Part shown: positions 30,507 through 38,343 of the stretch, in pieces | Numbering within the stretch: the stretch's first letter is position 1 | How the letters are laid out: the number at the start of each line of letters is the position of its first letter | NCBI RefSeq assembly: GCF_001855385.1 | Contig: NZ_MKIE01000005.1 | Coordinates: 62,001 to 126,000, forward strand | Source of the DNA: Andreesenia angusta | GTDB lineage: Bacteria; Bacillota; Clostridia; Tissierellales; Gottschalkiaceae | Reading direction: 5' to 3' | Length of the DNA stretch: 64,000 bases | Position numbers and translations under genes: made by a program | The notes under the pieces: generated by a model | The model's input: only the letters and a program-made list of their open reading frames with translations | Told to the model about the DNA's origin: nothing | The model's database searches: none

Positions 30507-31406
30507 CTATACGTTTAAGTATCTCTTAAGCGAAATCACACTTCCAAGCATTCCTATTCCCACTCCTATAGTCAGGAATATTATCAGTAGGTCTGCCAGT
30601 ATCTGCTGAGGTGCTATCATATATGCGGCCATTATGTGGTAGAGTCTTTCAGTTATCATGGCGAATACGTATTTGTACCCTGCGTAGACCACTGCAAGCG
30701 CCACTCCCATTCCTATAAGTCCGAGCACCACCCCTTCCACTATGAAGGGTCCTCTTATGAAGCCATTTGTAGCTCCAACATACTTCATTATCCCTATTTC
30801 TTTCCTTCTAGCTGCGACTGTTATCTTTATCGTATTGGATATTATAAACACAGATATGAATATCAATACTCCTATTACAACAAGTCCTCCTATCCTTATG
30901 AAGTTAGCTATCTTTGTAAGTCTTTCAACTACATCTTTGTAGTAGTTAGTCTCTGTTATGCCTTCTATCTTGCTGAGACTTTCGACTACTTGATTTGATT
31001 TGTCCAAATCATCTATCTTTACTATGAAAGAGTTTGGCAGAGGGTTTTCTGCTTCCAACCCGTCAAGGAGATATCCTTCGCTTCCCCAGCTTTCCTTCAT
31101 CTCCTTGAGTGCATCTTCCTTTGACAAGAAAGTGGCTTCCTTTACATTCGGCACTTCGCTTATCTTGTCAGACACCCCTGTTATCTCTTCTGCAGTAAGA
31201 TCTTTGCTTAGGTAAACCTGCACCTGGTCGAACTGCTCTTGTGTGGATGTAGCCACACCGTTTATATTCAGTATCATAAGCAGTATTATCCCAAGTATCA
31301 CTAGAGTGGCTGAAACAGATCCTATAGAAGCCAAGCTCATTCCTCGGTTCCTAGATATGCTGGTCATACCTCTCTTCAATATATCCAGTAGCATTCTAGG
31401 CTTCAT
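30507..31406 (-). CDS. ftsX: Cell-division ABC transporter permease FtsX
   Basis: About 299-residue membrane subunit of FtsEX. Four membrane segments: one near the N-terminus (LASIGSVSATLVILGIILLM), an extracytoplasmic loop of ~120 residues containing the FtsX-type PNVKEATFLSKEDAL region, then three near the C-terminus (after RIGGLVVIGVLIFISVFII). FtsX passes the ATPase signal of FtsE through the membrane to wall hydrolases. I use the ATG at 31406, nine bases after AAAGGTG, overlapping ftsE by 11 bases; ATGs at 31412 and 31430 are also in frame. Three candidate effectors follow directly. Confidence 0.96.
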   Translation of the reverse strand: MKPRMLLDILKRGMTSISRNRGMSLASIGSVSATLVILGIILLMILNINGVATSTQEQFDQVQVYLSKDLTAEEITGVSDKISEVPNVKEATFLSKEDALKEMKESWGSEGYLLDGLEAENPLPNSFIVKIDDLDKSNQVVESLSKIEGITETNYYKDVVERLTKIANFIRIGGLVVIGVLIFISVFIISNTIKITVAARRKEIGIMKYVGATNGFIRGPFIVEGVVLGLIGMGVALAVVYAGYKYVFAMITERLYHIMAAYMIAPQQILADLLIIFLTIGVGIGMLGSVISLKRYLNV

Positions 31407-32085
31407 AACCATACACACCTTTCTCTTCATCTCTTACTATCTTTCCATCTTCAAGGGCTACAACCCTTCGCTTCATGAAGTTAACTATGTCTTTGGCATG
31501 AGTGGCCATTACCACTGTAGTTCCTCTATTGTTTATTTCCTTTATGACTTTCATTATCTCCCATGCAGTTTCCGGGTCTAGATTTCCGGTAGGCTCGTCG
31601 GCTATAAGCACTGTAGGCTTGTTCACTATTGCCCTTGCTATGGAAACCCTCTGCTGCTCTCCACCTGAAAGCTCGTCCGGGTAGTCCTTTTCTTTGCCCT
31701 TAAGTCCAACCATCTCTATCACCTGGGGCACTTGCCTGTCTATCTGCTTTTTGCTGGCTCCTATTATCTCCATCGCGAAAGCGACGTTCTCGAACACCGT
31801 CTTGTTCTCTAGCAGTCTGAAGTCCTGGAATACAACTCCCAAGCTCCTCCTTATATAGGGAACTCTTCTTCCCGTCACATGGGTTATGTCCTCTCCATTA
31901 AGTATCAACTTTCCGCTTGTAGGATCTTCTTCTTTCAGCAAAAGCCTTATAAGACTGGACTTTCCTGCTCCACTCGATCCCACTATGAACACGAATTCTC
32001 CCTTTTTTATCCTCAGGTTTATATTGGTCAAGGCTATCGCCTTGTTGCTGTCGTACTGCTTGCTAACGTTTATATATTCTATCAC
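31396..32085 (-). CDS. ftsE: Cell-division ATP-binding protein FtsE
   Basis: 229-residue ABC ATPase. Walker A GSSGAGKS, signature LSGGEQQRVSIARA, Walker B VLIADEPTGNLD and the switch His in VVMATHAKD are all intact, so it should hydrolyse ATP. With FtsX it gates peptidoglycan hydrolases during division or elongation. The start is a GTG five bases after AGAGGTG. It is the first gene of a unit whose promoter region carries a WalR-like box and has a ~160-base leader. Confidence 0.97.
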   Translation of the reverse strand: MIEYINVSKQYDSNKAIALTNINLRIKKGEFVFIVGSSGAGKSSLIRLLLKEEDPTSGKLILNGEDITHVTGRRVPYIRRSLGVVFQDFRLLENKTVFENVAFAMEIIGASKKQIDRQVPQVIEMVGLKGKEKDYPDELSGGEQQRVSIARAIVNKPTVLIADEPTGNLDPETAWEIMKVIKEINNRGTTVVMATHAKDIVNFMKRRVVALEDGKIVRDEEKGVYGYEA

Positions 32086-32106
32086 TCAATCACCTCTACA
32101 GTCTTG

Positions 32107-32139
32107 AAACTTTATCCACCATGTTCTGTGGATAAGTTT
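32107..32139. repeat. Imperfect palindrome with a DnaA-box sequence in the ftsE leader
   Basis: TTATCCAC (32112-32119) and GTGGATAA (32128-32135) are perfect inverted arms. The pairing extends outward to AAAC/GTTT with one bulged base. On the minus strand the sequence TTATCCACA (32127-32135) is an exact DnaA-box consensus; the opposite arm TTATCCACC misses by one base. It lies 20-55 bases upstream of the ftsE start and could also form an RNA hairpin in the ftsE leader. Confidence 0.5.
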
Positions 32140-32255
32140 GCACTAGACCATTATAATACTTTGTATTTTTTTTTTCAAACTTTTCAGAGCATTTGTAACC
32201 TTTATCCCTATTTATAGGACTGAAAAAGGGTAATCCTTTTGAAAGAACTAGTTAT

Positions 32256-32287
32256 ATTATAGTACTTTTTTGTTACCCTTTTGTAAC
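32256..32287 (-). promoter_or_regulatory. ftsE promoter with WalR-like box
   Basis: TATAAT on the minus strand (32256-32261) has no recognisable -35 box at the expected distance. Instead that position is covered by TGTTAC-CCTTT-TGTAAC (32271-32287, plus-strand reading), which fits the WalR/YycF consensus TGTWAH-N5-TGTWAH at every position. The orientation is opposite to ftsE, and the same bases also form an inverted repeat (GTTAC-N6-GTAAC), so another regulator is possible. WalR controls ftsEX and cwlO in Bacillus. Confidence 0.55.
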
Positions 32288-32456
32288 CCTGAACTTTTGT
32301 ATTTCCTCTTTATTTGAATTTAGCTCTTGTTTACTTTACATTTCACACCCTAATCACTAATAACTAACTATTTCACTTATGACATTTAAGCTCTATAAAA
32401 CGCAGTGTTTCTCTAGTATAATCTACTTATACTATTTTAAATTTGGGGGTATTCTT

Positions 32457-33029
32457 GTGAAAAAAATTCTTAGAAAAGAGATACTAGAGGCTAGAAAATC
32501 AATGGATCCTGTTGATGTTTCCTCTAAAAGCGACAGTATTGCCGACGCTCTTTTTGGCTCTGAATTCTACAGAGACTCTAAAGTGATAATGGCCTATATC
32601 GACTTCAGAAACGAGGTAAAGACAAAAAGGTTTATAAAGCAGGCCGTAGCAGATGGAAAGCGTGTAGTGATTCCCATATCTGTAGTAGAGACAAGGCAGC
32701 TCATCCTGTCCGAGATAATAGACTACGACAATGAGCTTGAGTCAGGAGCCTATGGAATACTAGAGCCTAAGCCTGAATTCATTAGAGAGGTCGACCCTCT
32801 TGAAGTAGACCTTGTGCTTGTTCCTGGAGTGGCGTTTGACGAGAAGGGCTACAGGATAGGTTATGGCGCCGGGTACTACGACAGGTTCCTAGAGAGAGTC
32901 AGACCGTCTATACCTAAGGTGGCGCTCGCCTTCGAGCTACAGATGGTAGAAGACGCCTGTCCAGACGAGCACGACTTCCCTGTGGAGTATGTAGTCACTG
33001 AGAGCAGGTTGATTGACTGTAAAAAATAG
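32457..33029 (+). CDS. 5-formyltetrahydrofolate cyclo-ligase
   Basis: 190-residue enzyme that converts 5-formyl-THF to 5,10-methenyl-THF with ATP, returning a storage folate to the active pool. The GTG at 32457 has GGGGG seven bases upstream and gives MKKILRKEILEARKSM; the longer open frame to 32379 has no ribosome site. LVLVPGVAFDEKGYRIGYG and GAGYYDRFLER are the ATP-binding signature of the family. It is monocistronic on the plus strand and ends in a bidirectional terminator. The folate biosynthesis operon is 20 kb away. Confidence 0.95.
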   Translation: MKKILRKEILEARKSMDPVDVSSKSDSIADALFGSEFYRDSKVIMAYIDFRNEVKTKRFIKQAVADGKRVVIPISVVETRQLILSEIIDYDNELESGAYGILEPKPEFIREVDPLEVDLVLVPGVAFDEKGYRIGYGAGYYDRFLERVRPSIPKVALAFELQMVEDACPDEHDFPVEYVVTESRLIDCKK

Positions 33030-33032
33030 ATC

Positions 33033-33069
33033 AAAAAAGCGTATGAGTCCTAGACCCATACGCTTTTGA
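33033..33069. terminator. Bidirectional terminator between cyclo-ligase and GH26-like gene
   Basis: AAAAGCGTATG pairs with CATACGCTTTT over 11 bases around an 11-base loop, with A and T runs on the outer sides. It serves the two convergent genes. Confidence 0.88.
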
Positions 33070-33070
33070 T

Positions 33071-34627
33071 TTATTTGAAGTTTTGAAGCCCGTCTCTAAC
33101 TGCCTCTATCACTTCATCGTTCTCATCTATTCTGTATTCTCTAGCTGGAATATTCTTTCCGTCTTTCATATCCCAGTCTGTGCCGTTCCAGAGCACGGCG
33201 AGCTTTATTCTGTCATAGTCTTTTATAGATTTGAACATGTCGTTAAACCACTTTACCTTGTCTCCTCCAGTCGAAGCCGAACTGAACTCGGTTATTATAA
33301 GCGGCTGATCGAATCTCTTGCTGTAGTCCGCGTAGAGATCCTTGTAGGCCTCGTCAAAGCTCCTCCATATCTCACCTTCATAGTAGTTCCCGGTGTTGTA
33401 TGCCGTAAGCCCAACTACGTCTACATACTCGTCGCCTGGATAGTAGGCCAAGTAACTGTTGTAGCTGAAGTCTGGAAACGACTTCTCGTTTGGATTGAAC
33501 ACGTATATGAGGTTGTCGACTCCACGAGCTTCAAAGAAGTCATGTATATACCTGTAAGTTTCCACGTAAAGCTCAGGATCTTTTCCCATATGGTAAGAGC
33601 TGTAAGATACCCAGTCTCCGTTCATCTCGTTGTTCAGCCTAAAAAGCACAGGCATGCCAAACTCCTTGAATCCTTCAGCGTACTCCTCGAATACAGAGTC
33701 GTACTTTCCGTTCAGTATGTCCAGTGTCTTCTCGTCCTGAGTCGAAATATCGGGTCCTCCTTCAAAAGTACTGAAAGTCAGCTCTGGTACCCTACCTTGC
33801 TCTTTTGCGGCTGCGAAAAAATTCTGCTTCAGCTCTCCAAATCCATCCTGAAACACCGTATTGGTGCTGTAGGACAGGACTGCTGGAAATCTGTACTGTA
33901 GCTTCTGCTCTAGCTCTTCCAGACCCGTAAAGTCTGCCGCCTTATCCCAAGTCTCCACAGACGGATAGTATATGCCAAAGCTCTGCTGGCCTTTTTTCAA
34001 GAGATATCTGTCTACAAAAGCTCTCGTGTCTTCATTGAACTGTCTTGAGCCAATCAGTGACTTTGACTTGAACGCTTCCAGCTTTCCTTCCCTTTCGGTG
34101 AACTTGAACCCTTTCAGGATTTTATTTAAGTCAATGTCCTTGCTCTTTGACTTTACAGCTATGGTGTATATCTCCTTATCTGTCCTAGGTACAGATACCG
34201 TAGTGTAGTGGTTCTTATCGTTCTCCACTTTCGAAAGCTTTTCTCTGCTGTACTCTAGAACCTTGCTGCTTATTCCGTCAACTTTGACTGAATGTTCTTT
34301 GTCTAAGCTGAAAAGCTTCGAGCTCCTGATCCCTTCGTTTCCGTACCCGTCGTACTCAACCTTTGTGACTCCACCTAGCCTTTTTAAGTCGTCGTAGTAT
34401 ATAGTGATCTCTAATTCACTGTTTTCAAATTTTGTAAATATTTCAGACTTGGATGAATCCACTTCCATTTCTTCATCTGTCCCAAACTTGTATCCCAGTG
34501 GTTTATTTTCATATACTGAGCTGTAATGCCTTTCAAAGTTAAGTTCCTGAAGTTTTCGGCTTAGAAAGACTCCCACAGTTACAAGCATAAATACAGTTAT
34601 TAAAATCCCAATATTCCTTTTAGTCAT
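33071..34627 (-). CDS. Membrane-anchored GH26-like glycoside hydrolase
   Basis: 518-residue protein with one N-terminal membrane anchor (GILITVFMLVTVGVFLS) and an outside domain. Residues ~40-190 form an unrecognised beta-rich region. Residues ~210-518 look like a GH26 barrel: FRLNNEMNGDW would carry the acid/base glutamate and LIITEFSSAS the nucleophile glutamate. In most GH26 enzymes the residue before the acid/base Glu is His (HEMNG); here it is Asn. GH26 members cleave beta-mannans or related polymers. It is nine bases downstream of the transketolase gene and last in the envelope-polymer operon, so it may trim or release a polysaccharide made by that operon. The substrate is not known. 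Confidence 0.8.
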   Translation of the reverse strand: MTKRNIGILITVFMLVTVGVFLSRKLQELNFERHYSSVYENKPLGYKFGTDEEMEVDSSKSEIFTKFENSELEITIYYDDLKRLGGVTKVEYDGYGNEGIRSSKLFSLDKEHSVKVDGISSKVLEYSREKLSKVENDKNHYTTVSVPRTDKEIYTIAVKSKSKDIDLNKILKGFKFTEREGKLEAFKSKSLIGSRQFNEDTRAFVDRYLLKKGQQSFGIYYPSVETWDKAADFTGLEELEQKLQYRFPAVLSYSTNTVFQDGFGELKQNFFAAAKEQGRVPELTFSTFEGGPDISTQDEKTLDILNGKYDSVFEEYAEGFKEFGMPVLFRLNNEMNGDWVSYSSYHMGKDPELYVETYRYIHDFFEARGVDNLIYVFNPNEKSFPDFSYNSYLAYYPGDEYVDVVGLTAYNTGNYYEGEIWRSFDEAYKDLYADYSKRFDQPLIITEFSSASTGGDKVKWFNDMFKSIKDYDRIKLAVLWNGTDWDMKDGKNIPAREYRIDENDEVIEAVRDGLQNFK

Positions 34628-34636
34628 ATCTATCCC

Positions 34637-35575
34637 CTATTTTTTAGATACAAGCTCCCTAGAAGCCTCTGCTATTTTATTTGAAGTGAGTCCGTATTTC
34701 TCCATAAGCTCGTCTCCGTCTCCAGACTCTCCGTATGTGTCCTGAACCCCTATTCTTCTCATCATCACAGGGCATTCCTCTGAAAGAACTTCCGCTACTG
34801 CGCTTCCAAGCCCTCCTATTACGCTGTGCTCTTCTGCTGTAACTATAGCCCCAGTCTCCTTGGCCGCTTTAACTATAAGCTCTCTGTCTATAGGCTTTAT
34901 AGTGTGGATATTTATGACTCTGGCGCTTATTCCCTCTTTAGAGAGCTCTTCGGCCGCTTCTAGGGCCTTAGAAACCATGTTTCCTGTAGCCAGTATAGAC
35001 ACGTCGCTTCCCTCTGAAAGCACTATGCCTTTTCCAAGCTCGAACTTGTAAGTGTTCTCGTCAAATATAGTTGGAACCTTGCTTCTTCCAAGCCTTATAT
35101 ACATAGGTCCAACGTACTCTGCAGCGCTCAGTATGGCCGCTTTCGCCTCTACACCGTCTGCCGGATTCACAACTACCATATTAGGCATAGACCTCATTAG
35201 AGATATGTCCTCTATCGCCTGATGCGAAGCTCCGTCTTCTCCAACAGTAAGTCCTGCATGTGTAGCCGCCACTTTTACGTTCAGCTTTGGATATCCTATC
35301 GAGTTTCTGATTATCTCGTAGGCTCTTCCTGTAGCAAACATCGCGAAAGTGCTTGCAAAAGGTATCTTGCCTGTAGTTGCAAGTCCTGCCGCTATGCCCA
35401 TAAGGTTCTGTTCAGCTATACCTACGTTTATAAATCTCTCTGGGCATACTTTCAAAAAGTCTGCCGTCTTTGTGGATTTTGAAAGGTCTGCGTCGAGCAC
35501 GACTACCTTTTCGTTTTTCTCTGCCAATATTTTAAGCGCCTGTCCGTATGCGTCTCTAGTAGCCATACTAGTCAT
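34637..35575 (-). CDS. Transketolase, C-terminal subunit
   Basis: 312-residue pyrimidine-binding and C-terminal half of a split transketolase. [17 protein letters not shown] and the glutamate of [12 protein letters not shown] match the transketolase/DXPS pyrimidine domain, where that Glu activates thiamine diphosphate. The ATG overlaps the stop codon of the N-terminal subunit (ATGACTAG) and follows GAGGAGGTG, so the two halves are translationally coupled. Together they would move two-carbon units between sugar phosphates in the non-oxidative pentose phosphate pathway. Two-gene transketolases are usual in archaea and many Clostridia. Confidence 0.93.
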   Translation of the reverse strand: MTSMATRDAYGQALKILAEKNEKVVVLDADLSKSTKTADFLKVCPERFINVGIAEQNLMGIAAGLATTGKIPFASTFAMFATGRAYEIIRNSIGYPKLNVKVAATHAGLTVGEDGASHQAIEDISLMRSMPNMVVVNPADGVEAKAAILSAAEYVGPMYIRLGRSKVPTIFDENTYKFELGKGIVLSEGSDVSILATGNMVSKALEAAEELSKEGISARVINIHTIKPIDRELIVKAAKETGAIVTAEEHSVIGGLGSAVAEVLSEECPVMMRRIGVQDTYGESGDGDELMEKYGLTSNKIAEASRELVSKK

Positions 35576-36398
35576 TTTGCATACACCTCCTCAATTCTTC
35601 TAGTGCTTCGTCTCTCTGCTCTTCGCTTGGAGCTGCTCCGTGCCATCCTGCTTCATTTTCCATGAAAGACACTCCTCTACCCTTGGTAGTCGAAGCTATT
35701 ATTATGCTAGGCACACCCTTTGCCTCTTTGGCTTTTGCTATCGCATTCTGTATCGATTCGATGCAGTGTCCGTCTGCCTCTATTACGTTCCATCCGAAGG
35801 CCTCGAACTTCTTCTCTATAGGGCTTATATTCATTACATCCGAGTTTTTTCCGTCTATCTGAAGTCCATTGTGATCTAGTATCGCTGTAAGGTTGTCTAG
35901 TCCGTAGTGAGCCGCAAACATGGCTGCTTCCCAGACTATTCCCTCTTGAGTTTCACCGTCGCCTAGCAGCGCATATACTCTGTAGTCGTCGTTTGAAATC
36001 TTAGCTGACTTGGCCATTCCACATGCAGCAGAAAACCCTTGGCCCAGCGAGCCTGTAGACATGTCCACTCCTGGCGTCCCCTTCATATCAGGGTGCCCTT
36101 GAAGCATTGATCCAGTCTTTCTAAGCTTCTTCAGCTCTTCTTTCGGGAAATACCCTCTCTCAGCAAGCGCAGCATATAGCACTGGCGCGCCGTGTCCCTT
36201 TGAAATGACGAACCTGTCTCTGTCTTCCATATTCGGATTCTTTGGATCTATATTCATTTCATCAAAGTACAGAACCGAGAGAATCTCGCAAGCTGAAAGC
36301 GAACCTCCAGGGTGTCCTGATTTAGACTCGCAGAGCATCTTTATTATGTCTTTTCTGAGCCCATTGGCTATTTGCTGCAGTTCTTTTTTATCTCTCAT
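35568..36398 (-). CDS. Transketolase, N-terminal subunit
   Basis: 276-residue thiamine-diphosphate-binding half. [18 protein letters not shown] is the GDG..N-type cofactor motif; [16 protein letters not shown] near the start and [15 protein letters not shown] carry conserved active-site histidines; [16 protein letters not shown] is also diagnostic. The ATG follows GGAGGAG by four bases. It lies 82 bases downstream of the WecG/TagA gene, a gap that could hold a promoter, though no clear one is visible. Confidence 0.94.
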   Translation of the reverse strand: MRDKKELQQIANGLRKDIIKMLCESKSGHPGGSLSACEILSVLYFDEMNIDPKNPNMEDRDRFVISKGHGAPVLYAALAERGYFPKEELKKLRKTGSMLQGHPDMKGTPGVDMSTGSLGQGFSAACGMAKSAKISNDDYRVYALLGDGETQEGIVWEAAMFAAHYGLDNLTAILDHNGLQIDGKNSDVMNISPIEKKFEAFGWNVIEADGHCIESIQNAIAKAKEAKGVPSIIIASTTKGRGVSFMENEAGWHGAAPSEEQRDEALEELRRCMQND

Positions 36399-36480
36399 CT
36401 TTCTCCTCCTACAATCTTCTTGTGTATATCGTACACATTCCTATAGTATTGTAACATCTTTGAATGCTTTTTTTAAGGCG

Positions 36481-37239
36481 TTATTTCACACTATCTCTAG
36501 TAAATATGACCGTCAGCATAAAAAGCGGCAGCGAAAGCTGTCTCGTTATACGCCTAGGATCCTTAATCAACCTGTAGAACCACTCCAGACCTAGCTTCTG
36601 GTATATCTCAGGAGCCCTTTTTGTCTTTCCGGCAAGCACATCCATAGTTCCGCCGTTTCCTATGGCCAGCTTTATGTTCAGCTTGTCCTTGTTCTCCTCT
36701 ATCCAGTACTCCTGTTTTGGGGCGCCAAAGCCCACAAACAGTATGTCGGCTCCTGAGCTGTTTATGTCAGAGATTATCTTCTGCTCTTCCTCATGTCCGC
36801 CCTTTCCTATATGCGCTCCCTTGAAATAGCCGTTGTGGTATCCTGCTATCTTAGCTCCAGGATATCTCTTGACTATCTCTTCGCCTGCTTTCTTGGCTAT
36901 TCCCTCTTCTCCTCCCAGAAGATAGATAGAGTAGCCTCTTTTGTCGGCTATGTCCAGCATCTCTATTGAGAGGTCGAAGCCTGCCACCCTCTCTTGCAGA
37001 GGCTTCCTCTTTATTCTAGAGGCGTATACAAGCCCAATTCCGTCAGGCACAACAAGGCTTCCCCTGTTCAGTATCTCCCTGAGCCTCGTGTTTTTTCTAG
37101 CCTCCATGACTATCTCAGTGTTAGGGGTGTATAGGGTGTCTAAACCGTCTCTAGCTAGAAACTCTTCCACTGTAGCTCTAGCTTCCTCCATGCTTTTATT
37201 TCCTATAGATACTCCAAGTATTTCTACTTTTTCATTCAT
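36481..37239 (-). CDS. tagA: WecG/TagA/CpsF-family glycosyltransferase
   Basis: 252-residue GT26 glycosyltransferase. Enzymes of this family add N-acetylmannosamine (or a related sugar) to undecaprenyl-diphospho-GlcNAc, making the linkage disaccharide of wall teichoic acid or secondary cell-wall polymer. TPNTEIVMEARKN, VPDGIGLVYASRIKR and VGFGAPKQEYWIEE are the family motifs, the last containing the conserved Gln-Glu. The ATG follows AAGGTGATTAA. It starts nine bases after csaB, which supports a role in a pyruvylated wall polymer. Confidence 0.94.
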   Translation of the reverse strand: MNEKVEILGVSIGNKSMEEARATVEEFLARDGLDTLYTPNTEIVMEARKNTRLREILNRGSLVVPDGIGLVYASRIKRKPLQERVAGFDLSIEMLDIADKRGYSIYLLGGEEGIAKKAGEEIVKRYPGAKIAGYHNGYFKGAHIGKGGHEEEQKIISDINSSGADILFVGFGAPKQEYWIEENKDKLNIKLAIGNGGTMDVLAGKTKRAPEIYQKLGLEWFYRLIKDPRRITRQLSLPLFMLTVIFTRDSVK

Positions 37240-37248
37240 TTAATCACC

Positions 37249-38343
37249 TTATTTTTCTAATAGTCTATCTATTTCAGACGTGTTCTTCTTGAGTTTTTCT
37301 CTTAGATAGCTCATTTTCTTCTTTATCCTGTTCTTGTTCTCGCATTCAAATTCAAGTTTTCTAGCTATTTCATCGTAAAGCAGCTTAAAGTCAAGCTCGT
37401 CTATTTTCGCAAACACACTCTCGGATATATTGCCCATGAAGTTCTCTATCTTAGGGTCGTACGAAAGGGCTATCATCGGAACAGACATGACTGCGCTGAA
37501 TATTATGGAGTGCAGCCTCTCTCCAACGAGAAGGTCCATATTGCCGAGTATCCCCAGCAGTTCTGGAATCTCGTAGCTTTTGTTTAAAAATATGGCCTCG
37601 TTTTTCATCTTGGCCTCTATCTCAGACAGTATATCTATGTCTTCTCCGTGGTGAAATGGAATAAATACAACCCTTAAGTCCAGCTCTTCTACTAGCTTGT
37701 CGGAAAGCGCTGCAATATCCGCTATAAACTTGTCTGACTTCGCCTTGCCTCTTATTGCAAACCCCACTAGCTTCCTTCCATTTTGCTTTAGTCCTTCCTT
37801 TTCCAGCATCTCCAGCCCTTTCGACAGATCGCCAGGCTCAAGCGCCACCACCGGGTCAGCGGTCACATATATGTTGGGATTTTTTACGTTTAGCTTCCTA
37901 AGCTCCTGCTCAGACTTTCCGTCCCTGAGAGTTATGACGTCCACCCTGTCCAAGACATGCTTGGTCAGCTTTTTGTTGAGCGAGTGGCTTATAGGTCCAA
38001 TTCCCTGACTGTATATCAGCACTTTCTTTCTGAGCATTATGCCTATGCACATTATGGCCAAGTAGTAGATTATGCTCTTCTTGCTAGTGCTGTCTTGAAG
38101 CAGCGATCCGCCGCCGCTTATAAGCAAATCGCATTTCTTTATCGAGCTTATTATTTGAAATGGATTTTTTCTGCTTATAGCCTTGACGCTGTGCTTGCTC
38201 TCTGTCAGTTCCGGATTTTTAGAGAGCACAGTTATGTCTATGTTCTCTACATTTGTCTTTAAATCTGAAACCAAGGCTCTCAGTATTGACTCGTCTCCAA
38301 TGTTGTTAAAGCCATAATAGCCCGAAATAGTAATCTTACTCAT
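37249..38343 (-). CDS. csaB: Polysaccharide pyruvyl transferase CsaB
   Basis: 364-residue pyruvyl transferase that puts a ketal pyruvate on a wall-polymer sugar. In Bacillus anthracis this modification lets S-layer-homology (SLH) proteins bind the wall. ITISGYYGFNNIGDESIL is the diagnostic N-terminus, and GERLHSIIFSAVMSVPMIAL the C-terminal signature. I use the ATG at 38343, nine bases after GGGAG and overlapping the DUF5693 gene by eight bases; an ATG at 38370 lies deeper in that gene. No SLH-domain protein is in this window. Confidence 0.93.
   Translation of the reverse strand: MSKITISGYYGFNNIGDESILRALVSDLKTNVENIDITVLSKNPELTESKHSVKAISRKNPFQIISSIKKCDLLISGGGSLLQDSTSKKSIIYYLAIMCIGIMLRKKVLIYSQGIGPISHSLNKKLTKHVLDRVDVITLRDGKSEQELRKLNVKNPNIYVTADPVVALEPGDLSKGLEMLEKEGLKQNGRKLVGFAIRGKAKSDKFIADIAALSDKLVEELDLRVVFIPFHHGEDIDILSEIEAKMKNEAIFLNKSYEIPELLGILGNMDLLVGERLHSIIFSAVMSVPMIALSYDPKIENFMGNISESVFAKIDELDFKLLYDEIARKLEFECENKNRIKKKMSYLREKLKKNTSEIDRLLEK

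Larger units (their letters stand above)
32086..32456. promoter_or_regulatory. 371-base divergent control region, ftsEX and cyclo-ligase
   Basis: Largest gene-free stretch in the window. It is very AT-rich and holds, from left to right, a palindrome with a DnaA-box sequence (32107-32139), a T tract (32167-32175), an inverted pair AAAAGGGTAA / TTACCCTTTT (32224-32233 and 32273-32282), a minus-strand TATAAT (32256-32261), a WalR-like direct repeat (32271-32287) and a plus-strand TATAAT (32417-32422) before the cyclo-ligase start. I see no open reading frame with a ribosome site in it. Confidence 0.6.

Noticed and set aside
32107..32139. Replication origin or secondary DnaA-box cluster
   Set aside because: Only one exact and one near box are present, with no dnaA, dnaN or AT-rich unwinding region. 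A single dyad is not an origin.
32379..32456. N-terminal extension of the 5-formyl-THF cyclo-ligase
   Set aside because: The extra 26 residues have no ribosome site and overlap the probable promoter; the GTG at 32457 with GGGGG fits the family length.
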